Notes: generated by a model from the sequence alone, not told the origin. Counted from the stretch's first letter, positions 32,485-42,328 are shown. The stretch: DNA of 64,000 nt from Martinezella lusitana (GCF_900094565.1 NZ_FMAF01000015.1:62001-126000); one strand, 5' to 3'. Program-made: numbers and translations.

Positions 32485-35400
32485 TTGCCGATCATGTTTG
32501 TTAGGGCACAACTGATCAGTCGAGGCGCTGGACGTTGCGTGATTGCCGCCGCCGCCTATCGCCATCGTAGCCGGATGATCGATAAACAGACCGGCATAGC
32601 CTACCGTTCTCGGGGCGATACCGCGGAACTGGTGCATGAAGAATTGGCGCTTCCTGCGGACGTGCCGACCTGGCTAAGCAACGCGATCGAGGGCCGATCC
32701 GTGGCCGGCGCCAGCGAGATCCTTTGGAATGCGGTTGAAGAGTTTGAGACGAGAGTGGATGCCCAGCTGGCGCGCGAGTTGATCATCGCACTGCCGGAGG
32801 AACTCACACACGAGGAGAACGTGACTCTGATGCGCGAATTCGTGCGCGATCAAGTGACAGCGCGCGGCATGGTCGCCGACTGGGTTTATCACGATAAGCC
32901 GGGGAACCCGCACGTCCATCTGCTAATGACCTTGCGGCCTCTGGCGGAAAATGGATTCGGGTTGAAGAAGGTGGCGGTCATCGACGATGACGGTCAGCCG
33001 GTGCGCATGCCGGCGTTGGATGCCTCGAAGAAGGGCAAGCAGGTCTATCTGAGATGGGCCGGAGACAAGGAAACGATGAGGGAGTGGAAGTTCGCCTGGG
33101 CCGAAATGGCGAGCCGGCATTTGGCGCTCGCCGGCCATGATGTTCGTCTCGATGGCCGCTCTTATGAGGAGCAAGGGATCGGCGGACTTGCGCGGCACCA
33201 TCTCAGTCCGGCTAAGGCAGCGTCGCAGCGACAGGGCGCTCAGATGTTGTTCGCACCCGCCGAACTTGCGCGGCGGCAGGCCATGGCCGACCGGTTGTTG
33301 AGGAATCCCGAGCTGTTGCTGACCCAGCTTTCCAACCAATATTCCACCTTCGATGAACGCGACATCGCCAGAGCGCTCAACCGCTACATCGACGATCCCG
33401 CAGCCTTCGCAAATATCCGCGCTAAGCTGATGATGTCGGATGAACTGGTGCTCTTGAAGCCGCATCAGGCATATTGGGAGAGTGACGCGTCAACAGAACC
33501 TGCAGTCTATACAACGCGCCAGACGTTGCGCACCGAATGGGAGATGGTAAAATCTGTAGAGGTATTGGTAAGAAGCGGCGGCTTCGCGATTGGCGCGAAA
33601 CGGGTACGTGCCGCAATCGAACGACTTGAACACCGTGATCCCAATCTGTTGTTCCGGTTGGATGCTGAGCAAGTGGATGCGGTACATCATGTTACCGGAG
33701 ACAGCGGGATTGCGGTCGTCGTCGGCCTTGCCGGTGCCGGCAAGTCAACACTGTTGGAGGCTGCCCGACTTGCTTGGGAAGGTGATGGTCGGCAGGTGGT
33801 CGGGGCAGCGCTTTCGGGCAAGGCGGCCGAAGGTCTGGCGGTGAGCTCCGGCATCCAGTCACGCACACTGGCTTCTTGGGAGCTTGCCTGGAGCAAGGGC
33901 CGTGATCTGCTTGGGCCCGGCGACGTGCTCGTCATCGATGAGGCCGGCATGGTGTCATCGCGTCAGATGGCGCGGATGTTAAGGGCGGGAGAGCAGGCAG
34001 GAGCCAAGGTGATACTGGTCGGCGATGCCATGCAGTTGCAGCCGATCGGGGCAGGGGCCGCCTTCCGCGCCGTCGCCGAGCGCATCGGCTTCGCTGAACT
34101 GTCCGATGTGCGTCGGCAGCAACAGCAATGGGCCCGCGCTGCATCGAGGCAATTTGCCGAAGGCGCGGTGGAACAAGCGCTCGATGCCTACGCCGCCCAG
34201 GGTCATATCATCGAGACGCAATGCCGCGACGAGGCGATCGACAGGATCGTCGCCGATTGGTCGCAGGCAAGGAAGGAGCGTCCGGACGACCGCAAAATTG
34301 ATCGCAAACAGAGCCCTACTCGGGACCAGACGGAAGCTATTCTTGATAGCCGCGCTTATCCAGATCCTCATCTAAGGGGCGACCAACTCTTAGTGCTTGC
34401 CCATACGAATGAGAGCGTGAAGCGCCTAAATGAGGCGTTGCGTTCGGTGATAAAGGAGGAGGGGTTTTTGAACCATCCTCGCTCATTTCGGACCGAACGA
34501 GGCATGCGTGAGTTCGCCGCTGGCGACCGTATCATCTTCCTGGAAAATGCTCGCATACCCGATCCTGGCCGAACAAAGCCGACGATGCAGCCGGTCAAGA
34601 ATGGCATGCTAGGCACGGTTATGTCGACGACGGATCGGTTTGGCGCTACGCTATTCACGGTACGCCTCGACAATGGCCATATGGTCGTATTCGGCGAACG
34701 TCATTATCGTAACATCGATCACGGCTATGCGGTGACAATCCATAAATCGCAAGGAGCGACGGTCGAGCGCAGTTTCGTGCTGGCGAGCGGCATGATGGAC
34801 CGCCATTTGACCTATGTGGCGATGACCCGTCATCGTCATCGCGCCGACCTCTACGCAGCACGAGAGGATTTCGCGCCGCGGCGGCGATGGGACGGAAAGA
34901 CACGCGTCGCCCATAGTGCCGGCGTGACCGGCGAACTTATCGAGACTGGTCAAGCAAAGTTCCGCGAGGGAAGCGAGGTTGATCCGACGCCCTATGCCGA
35001 TCTCAGGACGGACGACGGCAAGCGACATCGAATGTGGGGCGTTAGCCTACCGGCAGCCCTTGCGCAAGCCAACATCAACATTGGTGATAGCGTTACGTTG
35101 CGAAAAGACGGAATGGAGCCCGTCACGGTCAAAGTGCCCGTTATCGACGAAGAGACGGGCGCGAAGCGCTACGAGGAGCGGCGGGTCGAGCGCAATGTCT
35201 GGACGGCAATTCGGGTAGAGTCAGCTGGGGAGAGACAGTCACGGATTGAAATGCAGAGTCATCGCCCGAAACTGTTCAACGAGCTCGTCGAACGCCTTTC
35301 GCGCTCGGGCGCCAAGTCGACGACACTCGACTATGAGGCGGAAGACGGCTACCGGCGATATGCAAGGGATTTCGCCCGCCAGCGCGGGATCGTCTGGCTG

Positions 35401-36450
35401 GCGGACAAGGTCGGTGCCATCGAGGATGCCGTCCACAGACAATTGGCCTGGTTCGCGGAAAAGAGGGAGCAGCTTGCTGCTCTCTGGGAACGGGCGGGCA
35501 ATGCGCTATCGTCCGCTATCGAGAAGGATCGGCGTGTAATCTATGGCGACGCAAGGCACGTTTTGCGAGATATCGACTCGGAGGATGGTGTAGTCAGCGC
35601 GTTAGCACGCAGGGAGCTGGGACATTCGTCGACCGTTGCCACCGCAGCAATGCAGCGAACCTTGCGTTCAACTGATGCCTCCGCTCCACCAATACTTCCC
35701 GCGGTGACCGAGTTCAGGACGTCGATCGAGGAGGAGGCGCGCGATCGGACACTGGCTAAACCTCACTATCATCAGGCGCGAAAGGCCTTGACGCAGGCCG
35801 CGGAGCGCATATGGCGTGATCCGGCAGGCGCGGTGCAGATGATCGAAGATCTCGTCGTCAGAGGTGTCGCACCCGGTCGGATTGCCGCTGCCGTGGACAG
35901 CGATCCCGCCGCTTACGGAGCGTTGCGTGGCTCGGGCAGGATGTTGGATCGGTTGCTGGCTGCCGGGCGCGAGCGCAGGCAGGCGAGCGAGGCCGTTGCA
36001 AACGCCGCGACGCGCCTCTCCTCATTGGCTTCGACCTATGCGTCCTCGTTCGAGACGGAGCGTCAAGCCGTCGAAAACCAGCGTCGGCGCATGGGCATCG
36101 CCATTCCAAGCCTGTCGCAAGTAGCCCAACGCGAACTGACGCGAATTATGGCAATGGTGAAGCAGAACAGACAGTTATCGGAGGAGATGATCGCCGGGCT
36201 CGATCCGAAAATCCGGGATGAATTTGCCACGGTTAGCACTGCGCTTGATGCTCGCTTCGGACGCGGCGCCGTCTTGCGCAACGACAACGATCTAGTCAGC
36301 CTAGTGCCTCCTGAAATACGAAAGACATTCGCCGCAGTGCGAGATAACTTTAAAATCCTACAACAGATCGCTCGTCTCGATGAAAACCAGAGGATTATTT
36401 CAGAGCGCAAGGCGCGGGTTGCGGGTCAAACGCGGACCATGGAAAGATAG
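32485..36450 (+). CDS. traA: Conjugative relaxase/helicase TraA (Ti/Rhizobium type)
   Basis: A 1321-residue protein that would nick oriT and unwind DNA for transfer. It starts with TTG (product opening MPIMFVRAQLISRGAGR), after GGAGAAACG. The N-terminal MobA/MobL relaxase holds the metal-binding histidines in YHDKPGNPHVHLLMTLR. The central TraI/RecD-like helicase has Walker A GLAGAGKST, Walker B VLVIDEAGM, motif III VGDAMQLQPIG, and late motifs HKSQGATVERSF and TYVAMTRHRHR. A long C-terminal coiled region follows. Ti TraA is about 1100 residues and some rhizobial ones about 1500, so this length is between. The reading frame is intact, although traG and the mating-pair genes are not in the window. 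Confidence 0.95.
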   Translation: MPIMFVRAQLISRGAGRCVIAAAAYRHRSRMIDKQTGIAYRSRGDTAELVHEELALPADVPTWLSNAIEGRSVAGASEILWNAVEEFETRVDAQLARELIIALPEELTHEENVTLMREFVRDQVTARGMVADWVYHDKPGNPHVHLLMTLRPLAENGFGLKKVAVIDDDGQPVRMPALDASKKGKQVYLRWAGDKETMREWKFAWAEMASRHLALAGHDVRLDGRSYEEQGIGGLARHHLSPAKAASQRQGAQMLFAPAELARRQAMADRLLRNPELLLTQLSNQYSTFDERDIARALNRYIDDPAAFANIRAKLMMSDELVLLKPHQAYWESDASTEPAVYTTRQTLRTEWEMVKSVEVLVRSGGFAIGAKRVRAAIERLEHRDPNLLFRLDAEQVDAVHHVTGDSGIAVVVGLAGAGKSTLLEAARLAWEGDGRQVVGAALSGKAAEGLAVSSGIQSRTLASWELAWSKGRDLLGPGDVLVIDEAGMVSSRQMARMLRAGEQAGAKVILVGDAMQLQPIGAGAAFRAVAERIGFAELSDVRRQQQQWARAASRQFAEGAVEQALDAYAAQGHIIETQCRDEAIDRIVADWSQARKERPDDRKIDRKQSPTRDQTEAILDSRAYPDPHLRGDQLLVLAHTNESVKRLNEALRSVIKEEGFLNHPRSFRTERGMREFAAGDRIIFLENARIPDPGRTKPTMQPVKNGMLGTVMSTTDRFGATLFTVRLDNGHMVVFGERHYRNIDHGYAVTIHKSQGATVERSFVLASGMMDRHLTYVAMTRHRHRADLYAAREDFAPRRRWDGKTRVAHSAGVTGELIETGQAKFREGSEVDPTPYADLRTDDGKRHRMWGVSLPAALAQANINIGDSVTLRKDGMEPVTVKVPVIDEETGAKRYEERRVERNVWTAIRVESAGERQSRIEMQSHRPKLFNELVERLSRSGAKSTTLDYEAEDGYRRYARDFARQRGIVWLADKVGAIEDAVHRQLAWFAEKREQLAALWERAGNALSSAIEKDRRVIYGDARHVLRDIDSEDGVVSALARRELGHSSTVATAAMQRTLRSTDASAPPILPAVTEFRTSIEEEARDRTLAKPHYHQARKALTQAAERIWRDPAGAVQMIEDLVVRGVAPGRIAAAVDSDPAAYGALRGSGRMLDRLLAAGRERRQASEAVANAATRLSSLASTYASSFETERQAVENQRRRMGIAIPSLSQVAQRELTRIMAMVKQNRQLSEEMIAGLDPKIRDEFATVSTALDARFGRGAVLRNDNDLVSLVPPEIRKTFAAVRDNFKILQQIARLDENQRIISERKARVAGQTRTMER

Positions 36451-36589
36451 ACCTGGGGCAACGGGTAACCATGCCTTAACATCGAGTCCGAGGAAAGAAT
36501 ACTCATGGTGCCAACCGATAACCACGAGCAAAGTGGAGTCTTCGATGGGGATCTAAAAGCCAGCCTCGCCCACTGTTTTGAGCGCATAT

Positions 36590-37294
36590 AGGACTTGGAC
36601 TGCCAACGCCGCCCATTTTGATCAATGCTCGGTTATCCGCTCGACGCTGGTTGATCAAGACGCCGGTTCAAAGGCCGGTATGATCGCCGCTGTTGAGACG
36701 GACCAGAAGGAGGAGACGCTCGCCGCGGAGACCGGCCAGCTCGAAGAGCCAAAGGCGTCACTGGCGGTCACCACGAGCGATGGAGGGAAGACGGTTAGTA
36801 CCTCTGTCGCTGACAATGTTCAGAAGGCGGGAGATGCTCACGGCAAGCCGACGAACTGGGACGATCAGCACTCCGATCGATGGCACCATCCGGTCGGCCT
36901 CGATCAACAAGCCTATATTCCGAACAGCGACATCGGCTTCGTGTCGGTCGGGCAACCGGCCGTGGTCAAGATCGAGGCGTTCCCGTTCACGCGCTATGGC
37001 GTGATCCATGGTCGCGTGACGGCTGTCGCCACCGACGCCATTCCGGAGCCGGATGCCAACCAGCTCGCGGGCGATCCGACCAAGCTGCCACAGGCAACCG
37101 TGCCAACGGCGAATGTGCAGCGGGTTCAGAACCTCGTCTTCCCCGTTACCATCAAGCTCGACAGCAGCGTCATGAACGTTGACGGCAATTCGGTAACGCT
37201 GTCTCCCGGCATGGCCGCGACGGCAGAGATCAAGACCGGTAGACGAGGGATCCTCGAATATCTGTTCTCGCCGATCGTCGAAGTCACGTCGTAG
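36590..37294 (+). pseudogene. HlyD-type membrane fusion protein remnant
   Basis: The C-terminal half matches type I secretion adaptors: SDIGFVSVGQPAVVKIEAFP, FTRYGVIHGRV, LVFPVTIKLD, SPGMAATAEIKTGRRGILEY. The upstream part is broken. A TPIDGTIRSASIN-like stretch (normally APIDGTV) lies in a different frame from 36880, and earlier coiled-coil sequence is only partly recognisable. The signal anchor is missing. An ATG-led frame exists from 36578, but the product would lack the membrane helix and lipoyl half. It is a decayed gene. Confidence 0.7.
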
Positions 37295-37326
37295 GCCATG
37301 CAGGGACGGTGAATCGAATCCACTCA

Positions 37327-38412
37327 CTAGCGAATCCAATTGTTCCAGCGTTGAAGCAACATTGCATTGTTGGCGTTGATCCAGTCCGCATCCGGCACGA
37401 CAATGTAATCGCGAACATCCTCAGCGCTTGGCATGGTCTTTCTAACCTCCTCAGGGATCAGTGCAGCCGCCTCGATGCTGGGAGGAGTGCAGGACAGAAT
37501 AGTGCAGGCCTGTGCCTGAGCTTCGGGAGAGTTTAGCCAGAAGGCAATCAGTTTCAGTGCATTGTCGTGATGGGGCGCACCTTTGATCAGTGCGATGCGA
37601 TCGCCAACCAGAAAGGATGCCTTATAGGACCAGCCAATGGGCAGACCCTCAGTTTGCATCGCCTTTGCTCGCGTTAACCAGATCTGGCCGAGTGAATAAT
37701 CGCCATTGCGGAAACCCTGCACGCTCTGATCGCCAGTCTTCCACCAGATCGAGACAGCTGGGCGGATTTGATCAAGCCTCTTCAACGCACGATCGACATC
37801 GAGAGGAAACAACTTGTCTCGCGGTACGCCATCGGACAGAAGGGCAGCTGCCATCACCCGCCAGGGATCGTCAAAGTTGGGAAACGCACGCCCACCCGGA
37901 AATTTCTTCGTATCCCACATATCCGCCCATGTCTCCGGCAGGGGATCGCCGACCTTGCCAACCCGATAGGCCAGCAGAGTGGCCGTCGACTGAAGAAGAG
38001 CGCCGCCGGCCACACAGGCGTGAGGTCCAAGATCCTTGCGGTCGATAAATTGGCGGCAGAACTCGGTGAGATCCTCCGTGACCTCACGATGTGCTTTTGA
38101 GGCTGCCTGTATCTCGCCGTCAAGGTATAGATCCCAGGTGACGTTGCCTGTCTTTACCATTGCACTGGCTTTGGCGCGCATTTCAGCATTGGTGGCGACA
38201 ACCGTCACAACCTCGATGCCTGTGGCCTTGGTGAATGGGTCGAACCACGCCTCCTTAAGGGCCCGGTCATACGCCCCACCGGTTGAGGCGATGATGACTT
38301 GTCCTGCAGCTGTCGCCGATTGTGGAGGAGCAAGTAGCCCCAGGAGGCCGGCAGCAGCATAGGCCAATCGCCGGAGTTGGAATTTACGTGTCGGGCAGCT
38401 TTCAGATGACAT
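37327..38412 (-). CDS. Polyamine-type ABC transporter substrate-binding protein
   Basis: A periplasmic binding protein of about 361 residues in the PotD/spermidine-putrescine-like family. The signal peptide runs to SATAAG, after an Arg-containing N-region (RKFQLRRLAYAAAGLLGLL). The mature part begins QVIIASTGGAYDRALKEAW and keeps ETWADMWDTKKFPG and the ending with DWINANNAMLLQRWNNWI. The start at 38412 follows AGAGAAC; an ATG at 38460 is an alternative. It is last in the potABCD-like operon. The ligand may be a polyamine or an amino-acid-like compound used by the adjacent aminotransferase (inference). Confidence 0.88.
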   Translation of the reverse strand: MSSESCPTRKFQLRRLAYAAAGLLGLLAPPQSATAAGQVIIASTGGAYDRALKEAWFDPFTKATGIEVVTVVATNAEMRAKASAMVKTGNVTWDLYLDGEIQAASKAHREVTEDLTEFCRQFIDRKDLGPHACVAGGALLQSTATLLAYRVGKVGDPLPETWADMWDTKKFPGGRAFPNFDDPWRVMAAALLSDGVPRDKLFPLDVDRALKRLDQIRPAVSIWWKTGDQSVQGFRNGDYSLGQIWLTRAKAMQTEGLPIGWSYKASFLVGDRIALIKGAPHHDNALKLIAFWLNSPEAQAQACTILSCTPPSIEAAALIPEEVRKTMPSAEDVRDYIVVPDADWINANNAMLLQRWNNWIR

Positions 38413-38456
38413 GGAATGTTCTCTTTGTGTGTGTTTTGAATTTGTTGGCTTCGGCG

Positions 38457-39323
38457 TCATTGACCGGCTTTGCGGGCGGTCAGCAGGTGTGTCGTTCCCA
38501 TCAGAAGCAAGGAGACGGCGACGAAAACCGCAGACGCAGCGGCAATCACCGGCGTCAGATTGAAATCGATGTCTTCGAACATCTTACGCCCGATTGATTT
38601 TCCGCCGGTGTCCGAGATGAAAAAGGCGACAGTCGCCTCGTCGAATGATGCAAGGAAGGCGAAGACGGAGGCAGATGCGATGCCGGGCGCAATATTGGGC
38701 AGCACAACTCGAAAGAATGTCTGCAGCCGGTTTGCGCCACAGCTCAACCCCGCAAGCTCCAACGTCGGATCGAGGCGCTGGAGCGATGCCGTAACCGTAA
38801 TAACGACATAGGGGATGGCAAGCACGGTATGTGCGATCAGAAAACCGATAAAGCTTCCAGTAAGCTGCAACGGTGAGAAGACCAGATATAGGGCAACGCC
38901 GAAGACGACATGCGGAACGATCATTGGCCCAACCGACAGGACCTGAAGCGCGTTTTTGAAGGGAAGATCCCCCCGGACGATGGCAAGCGACGCCATGGTT
39001 CCTATGATGGTGGCGCTTGCAGTTGTCGCAATTGCGATCTTGATACTAAACCATGTCGCCGCCATCCAGTCCGGATCACTGAAATAGACCTGATACCAGT
39101 GCCAGGTCAGTCCCTGCGGCGGGAACTGAATGTAATCGGTTTGGCTCAGCGACATCGGGATGATGAGCAGCGTCGGCAGAATTAGAAAGAACAGGATGCT
39201 TCCGACGAGCACGCCAGCACCGATGAGCGCTGCTGCCCTGCCAAGGGGATGCAAAGCCGCGAGCCTGAGCCTGCCGGTCGCAGCGAAAAGTGGTGGCAAG
39301 GTGGAAGATTGATCAATGAACAC
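38457..39323 (-). CDS. Polyamine-type ABC transporter permease (PotC-like)
   Basis: A 288-residue permease with about six helices. The EAA segment is LELAGLSCGANRLQTFFRVVLPN and the opening includes the QFPPQGLTWHWYQVYF periplasmic stretch typical of PotC/YdcV. It overlaps the end of the PotB-like gene by 11 bases. Confidence 0.92.
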   Translation of the reverse strand: MFIDQSSTLPPLFAATGRLRLAALHPLGRAAALIGAGVLVGSILFFLILPTLLIIPMSLSQTDYIQFPPQGLTWHWYQVYFSDPDWMAATWFSIKIAIATTASATIIGTMASLAIVRGDLPFKNALQVLSVGPMIVPHVVFGVALYLVFSPLQLTGSFIGFLIAHTVLAIPYVVITVTASLQRLDPTLELAGLSCGANRLQTFFRVVLPNIAPGIASASVFAFLASFDEATVAFFISDTGGKSIGRKMFEDIDFNLTPVIAAASAVFVAVSLLLMGTTHLLTARKAGQ

Positions 39324-40218
39324 TGCTGAATCCTTTGCTGAAGGAAAGCGCCTTGCGAAATACGACGATGAAGACGATCGTCATGGCGAGAAGAACCGTC
39401 GACAAGGCGGCGGCAAATGGCCAGTCGAGTAGAACAGTGGTCTGCTGGCCGATTAGGTTCGCCATCAGCATCGAACCCGGGCCTCCGACCAGAGCCGGCG
39501 TGATGTAAAAGCCCAGCGCAAGAACGAAACACATGGTTGCGCCGGCAAAGACACCTGGGAGGCTGAGCGGCAAGGTCACGAAGAGGAAGGTCCGGATCGC
39601 CCCGGCTCCAAGATTGCGTGCCGCTCGGGCATAGTCCTGTGGGAGCATTTGCAAGGTGGAAAAGATTGGGACAATGACGAAGGGCAGGAGCACATGCGTC
39701 ATCGCCAGCACGACGGCACCTTGCGTGTAGAGAAGCTTGAGCGGTCCATCCGTCAGGTTTGTCGCGACGAGTAATGAATTGACGATGCCGTGACGCTGAA
39801 GCAGCACGATCCAGGCATATGAGCGGATGAGAACCGAGGTCCATAACGGAATGAAGACGCATGCCGCAATGACCAAGGCCAGCCTCCCTTTGAGGCGGGC
39901 CATGGCAAGGGCGACGGGGTAGCCTATGAAAACGCAACTAACGGTGACAGCAGTGGCGATTCCCACGGTATTCGCAAGAACGGCCGCGTAGAGAGGATCA
40001 TCCAGAAGGCGCCCGTAATTGGCGAATAGGCCTCCGATAAAGCTGAGGGTGATTAACTTGGTCAAAGGATAAAGGAAGCCGATCGCATAGATCGCCAGAA
40101 GCGGCAAGACAAGTAGCCAGGAAGAGATGGCTGCATAGTGTCGTGCAGAACCGGGCCGCATCCACGTGGCCGGCCGTAACTGGTTTGTCGCGGTCGAAGG
40201 GGAAGCTGGCAAGGTCAT
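39313..40218 (-). CDS. Polyamine-type ABC transporter permease (PotB-like)
   Basis: A 301-residue permease of the PotB/YdcU type. The EAA motif is YARAARNLGAGAIRTFLFVTLPL, and FLYPLTKLITLSF follows the first helix. Its ATG overlaps the stop of the ATPase gene by four bases, and its end overlaps the PotC-like start, so the operon is tightly coupled. Confidence 0.92.
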   Translation of the reverse strand: MTLPASPSTATNQLRPATWMRPGSARHYAAISSWLLVLPLLAIYAIGFLYPLTKLITLSFIGGLFANYGRLLDDPLYAAVLANTVGIATAVTVSCVFIGYPVALAMARLKGRLALVIAACVFIPLWTSVLIRSYAWIVLLQRHGIVNSLLVATNLTDGPLKLLYTQGAVVLAMTHVLLPFVIVPIFSTLQMLPQDYARAARNLGAGAIRTFLFVTLPLSLPGVFAGATMCFVLALGFYITPALVGGPGSMLMANLIGQQTTVLLDWPFAAALSTVLLAMTIVFIVVFRKALSFSKGFSSVH

Positions 40219-41333
40219 GCGGCAAATCCTTCCTTGATCGGGAAGGTTTGCACCCTCGCTTCATCGATCAGGAGATTGACACTGCTTCCTTGTTCGAAGG
40301 CCGTCGCTTGTCCGGCGGGCAACTCCACCCGCAGGACAACGCTGGGCAATCTTGTGAGGCGGACAAGCAGGATGTTGGTCGAGCCGAAGAAGACAGATGC
40401 CTCTACGATTCCGGCACCCGTACTGTCGCGATTTTGACCTGATGGTGCCAGACTTATATGTTCGGGCCTGATGGCAAGATGAAGCGGCGAACCCTTTACC
40501 AAATGGATGGCACTGCCATCCGAAACGGTTGGAGCCCTCAACAGGACGTCTTCCGCTACCTGAAATACATGTTTGCCGCTCTCGGTCCCGACATAAGTAC
40601 CGGGCACGAAGTTCATCACGCCTATGAAGTCAGCGACGAAGGCGTTGGCGGGTTTGCCGTAAAGCTCGGTAGGCGTTCCTATCTGCTGCAATTCGCCTTG
40701 CCGCATGACCGCAACTCGATCGGACATCGCCAGAGCTTCATCCTGATCGTGTGTGACATAGACAACGGTCGCGCCGAGTCGCTGCTGTATGCGTTTGAGC
40801 TCGAATTGCATCGCCTCGCGCAGCTTCTTGTCGAGTGCGCCAAGCGGCTCGTCCATGAGAATGACCGGCGGATCGAAGACCAGCGCTCGGGCAACTGCAA
40901 CCCGCTGCTGTTGCCCGCCTGATAGTTGGTTCGGATAGCGATCCCGGTATTCGGACAGTTGAACGAGTTGAAGTATCTCCTCCAGTCGCGATTTAAGCGG
41001 CGCTCCCGAAAGCGCGCGGCGCATCTTCAGCGGAAACGCAATGTTCTGTCCTACCGTCAGATGCGGAAACAACGCATATTTCTGAAAGACCATGCCGATA
41101 TCACGACGGTTGGGTGGCAGAGGCGTGACGTCTTTGTCGCCAATGCGGATCGTCCCCGCGGTCGGCATCTCGAAGCCGGCAATCATTGTCAGCAGCGATG
41201 TCTTGCCGGATCCAGACGGACCGACGATCGAGACGAACTCGCCCGGTTCGATCTCCAGATTTGTGCATCTGACAGCCCAGATGTCTGCATAGCGTTTTTG
41301 GAGTTCCGAAAGGATCAATCTTCGGCCAATCAA
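40215..41333 (-). CDS. Polyamine-type ABC transporter ATPase (PotA-like)
   Basis: An ABC ATPase of about 372 residues with a C-terminal TOBE domain. Walker A is GPSGSGKTS, the Q loop is MVFQKYALFPHL, the signature is LSGGQQQRVAVARA, Walker B is VILMDEPLGALD, and the H loop is VVYVTHDQDEA. I place the start at a TTG (41333) because AAGGAGGG lies seven bases upstream; an ATG at 41393 would add 20 residues. It is the first gene of the operon and is divergent from the gntR gene, with two operator-like palindromes between. Confidence 0.9.
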   Translation of the reverse strand: MIGRRLILSELQKRYADIWAVRCTNLEIEPGEFVSIVGPSGSGKTSLLTMIAGFEMPTAGTIRIGDKDVTPLPPNRRDIGMVFQKYALFPHLTVGQNIAFPLKMRRALSGAPLKSRLEEILQLVQLSEYRDRYPNQLSGGQQQRVAVARALVFDPPVILMDEPLGALDKKLREAMQFELKRIQQRLGATVVYVTHDQDEALAMSDRVAVMRQGELQQIGTPTELYGKPANAFVADFIGVMNFVPGTYVGTESGKHVFQVAEDVLLRAPTVSDGSAIHLVKGSPLHLAIRPEHISLAPSGQNRDSTGAGIVEASVFFGSTNILLVRLTRLPSVVLRVELPAGQATAFEQGSSVNLLIDEARVQTFPIKEGFAA

Positions 41334-41500
41334 ATCATTACCCTCCTTCTGTTGAGTGAGAATTCCCCATTTTTTTCGCGCTGCCTTAGCCATCCGCGAA
41401 CGGTGCTAGCCTCTTTTTGGCAGCCCTGCAGATCGCTTGGATGCAGAATTCATTGAACCAGCAACCCGGTGACAGTCACAAAGCGGGCTGCTAAAGCTAT

Positions 41501-41556
41501 TTTGATGTGACAATCGCTTTGCGAAAACTTCACATAATCTTTTTGTTGCATCAAAA
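41501..41556. promoter_or_regulatory. Paired GntR operator-like palindromes (ABC/gntR divergent region)
   Basis: TTTTGTTGCATCAAAA (41541-41556) is a near-perfect 16-base palindrome. TTTTGATGTGACAATC (41501-41516) is a weaker copy of the same element, 40 bases away. They lie between the ATPase gene and gntR. The same element is repeated before the aminotransferase operon. GntR/FadR-type dimers bind palindromes of about this size, so these are probably the operators of the protein encoded at 41586. Confidence 0.65.
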
Positions 41557-41585
41557 TATTGGCCTGTCAACAGCGGGAACGGAAA

Positions 41586-42275
41586 ATGATATTAGAACTG
41601 GGAGAAGGTGCGGGTTTGGATAGGCAGGCTAGCGGGTTGGGGGATACCGCATATCGGGAAATGAAGGAGCGCTTGATCCGAGGTGTCTATGAGCCCGGCT
41701 ACAAGATGACGGTACGCGCCGTTGCTGAGGAGCTGGGGATCAGTTCGACGCCTGCTCGCGATGCCATCAATCGCCTGATCGGTGACGGCGCACTGGTTTA
41801 CGCCGGTCCCAAGACGGTGATTGTTCCTGTTCTTAGGGAGTCGGATTTAAAGGAGATAACCTCGATCAGACTTGCTCTGGAGGGTCTTGCGGCCGAGCGG
41901 GCAGCTTTGCATGGGAATAGTCAAGATATTGATAAATTACGACAAATTCAGGATGAAATCAATTCGGCTCTGGAGGTGGGTGACTACACGGCAGCGCTTC
42001 GGCACAACAAGGAATTTCATTTCTCGGTCTATCGCATGGCAGACCTTCCTTATCTAGTCTCAATGATCGAAGGGCTCTGGCTGCGCATCGGTCCGTCGCT
42101 CTACAACCTCTATCCGGAGTTTGCTGAAGAGAAGTACGGCGTGCGCAATCATGAGATGGCAATGGAGGCACTCGCTGAGCGTGATGGCGCTGCTTTGAGG
42201 GCCGCCTTTGAGAGCGATATCCGCGATGGCTATCGCAGCCTGCGGCGCGCGGCGAGGAGAAATTTGCGCTCCTGA
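41586..42275 (+). CDS. GntR-family (FadR/FCD type) transcriptional regulator
   Basis: A 229-residue regulator. The N-terminal winged helix-turn-helix (TAYREMKERLIRGVYEPGYK, then VRAVAEELGISSTPARDAIN) is followed by an all-helical FCD effector domain (RLALEGLAAERAA, NKEFHFSVYR, NHEMAMEALAERDGAAL) whose Asp/His residues often bind a metal. The ATG at 41586 follows GGGAACGG; a TTG at 41559 is an alternative. It probably represses the divergent transporter operon and the downstream aminotransferase operon through the shared palindrome. Confidence 0.92.
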   Translation: MILELGEGAGLDRQASGLGDTAYREMKERLIRGVYEPGYKMTVRAVAEELGISSTPARDAINRLIGDGALVYAGPKTVIVPVLRESDLKEITSIRLALEGLAAERAALHGNSQDIDKLRQIQDEINSALEVGDYTAALRHNKEFHFSVYRMADLPYLVSMIEGLWLRIGPSLYNLYPEFAEEKYGVRNHEMAMEALAERDGAALRAAFESDIRDGYRSLRRAARRNLRS

Positions 42276-42283
42276 TGCCAAAA

Positions 42284-42328
42284 TTTTGATGCATTGACTT
42301 GACGGCGAGTAATTTTGTTGCAACAAAA
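42284..42328. promoter_or_regulatory. GntR operator-like palindromes before the aminotransferase operon
   Basis: TTTTGTTGCAACAAAA (42313-42328) is a perfect 16-base palindrome lying 56 bases before the aminotransferase start. TTTTGATGCATTGACT (42284-42299) keeps one half-site 29 bases upstream. They match the pair between the ABC operon and gntR, so the two units probably form a single regulon. Confidence 0.7.
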
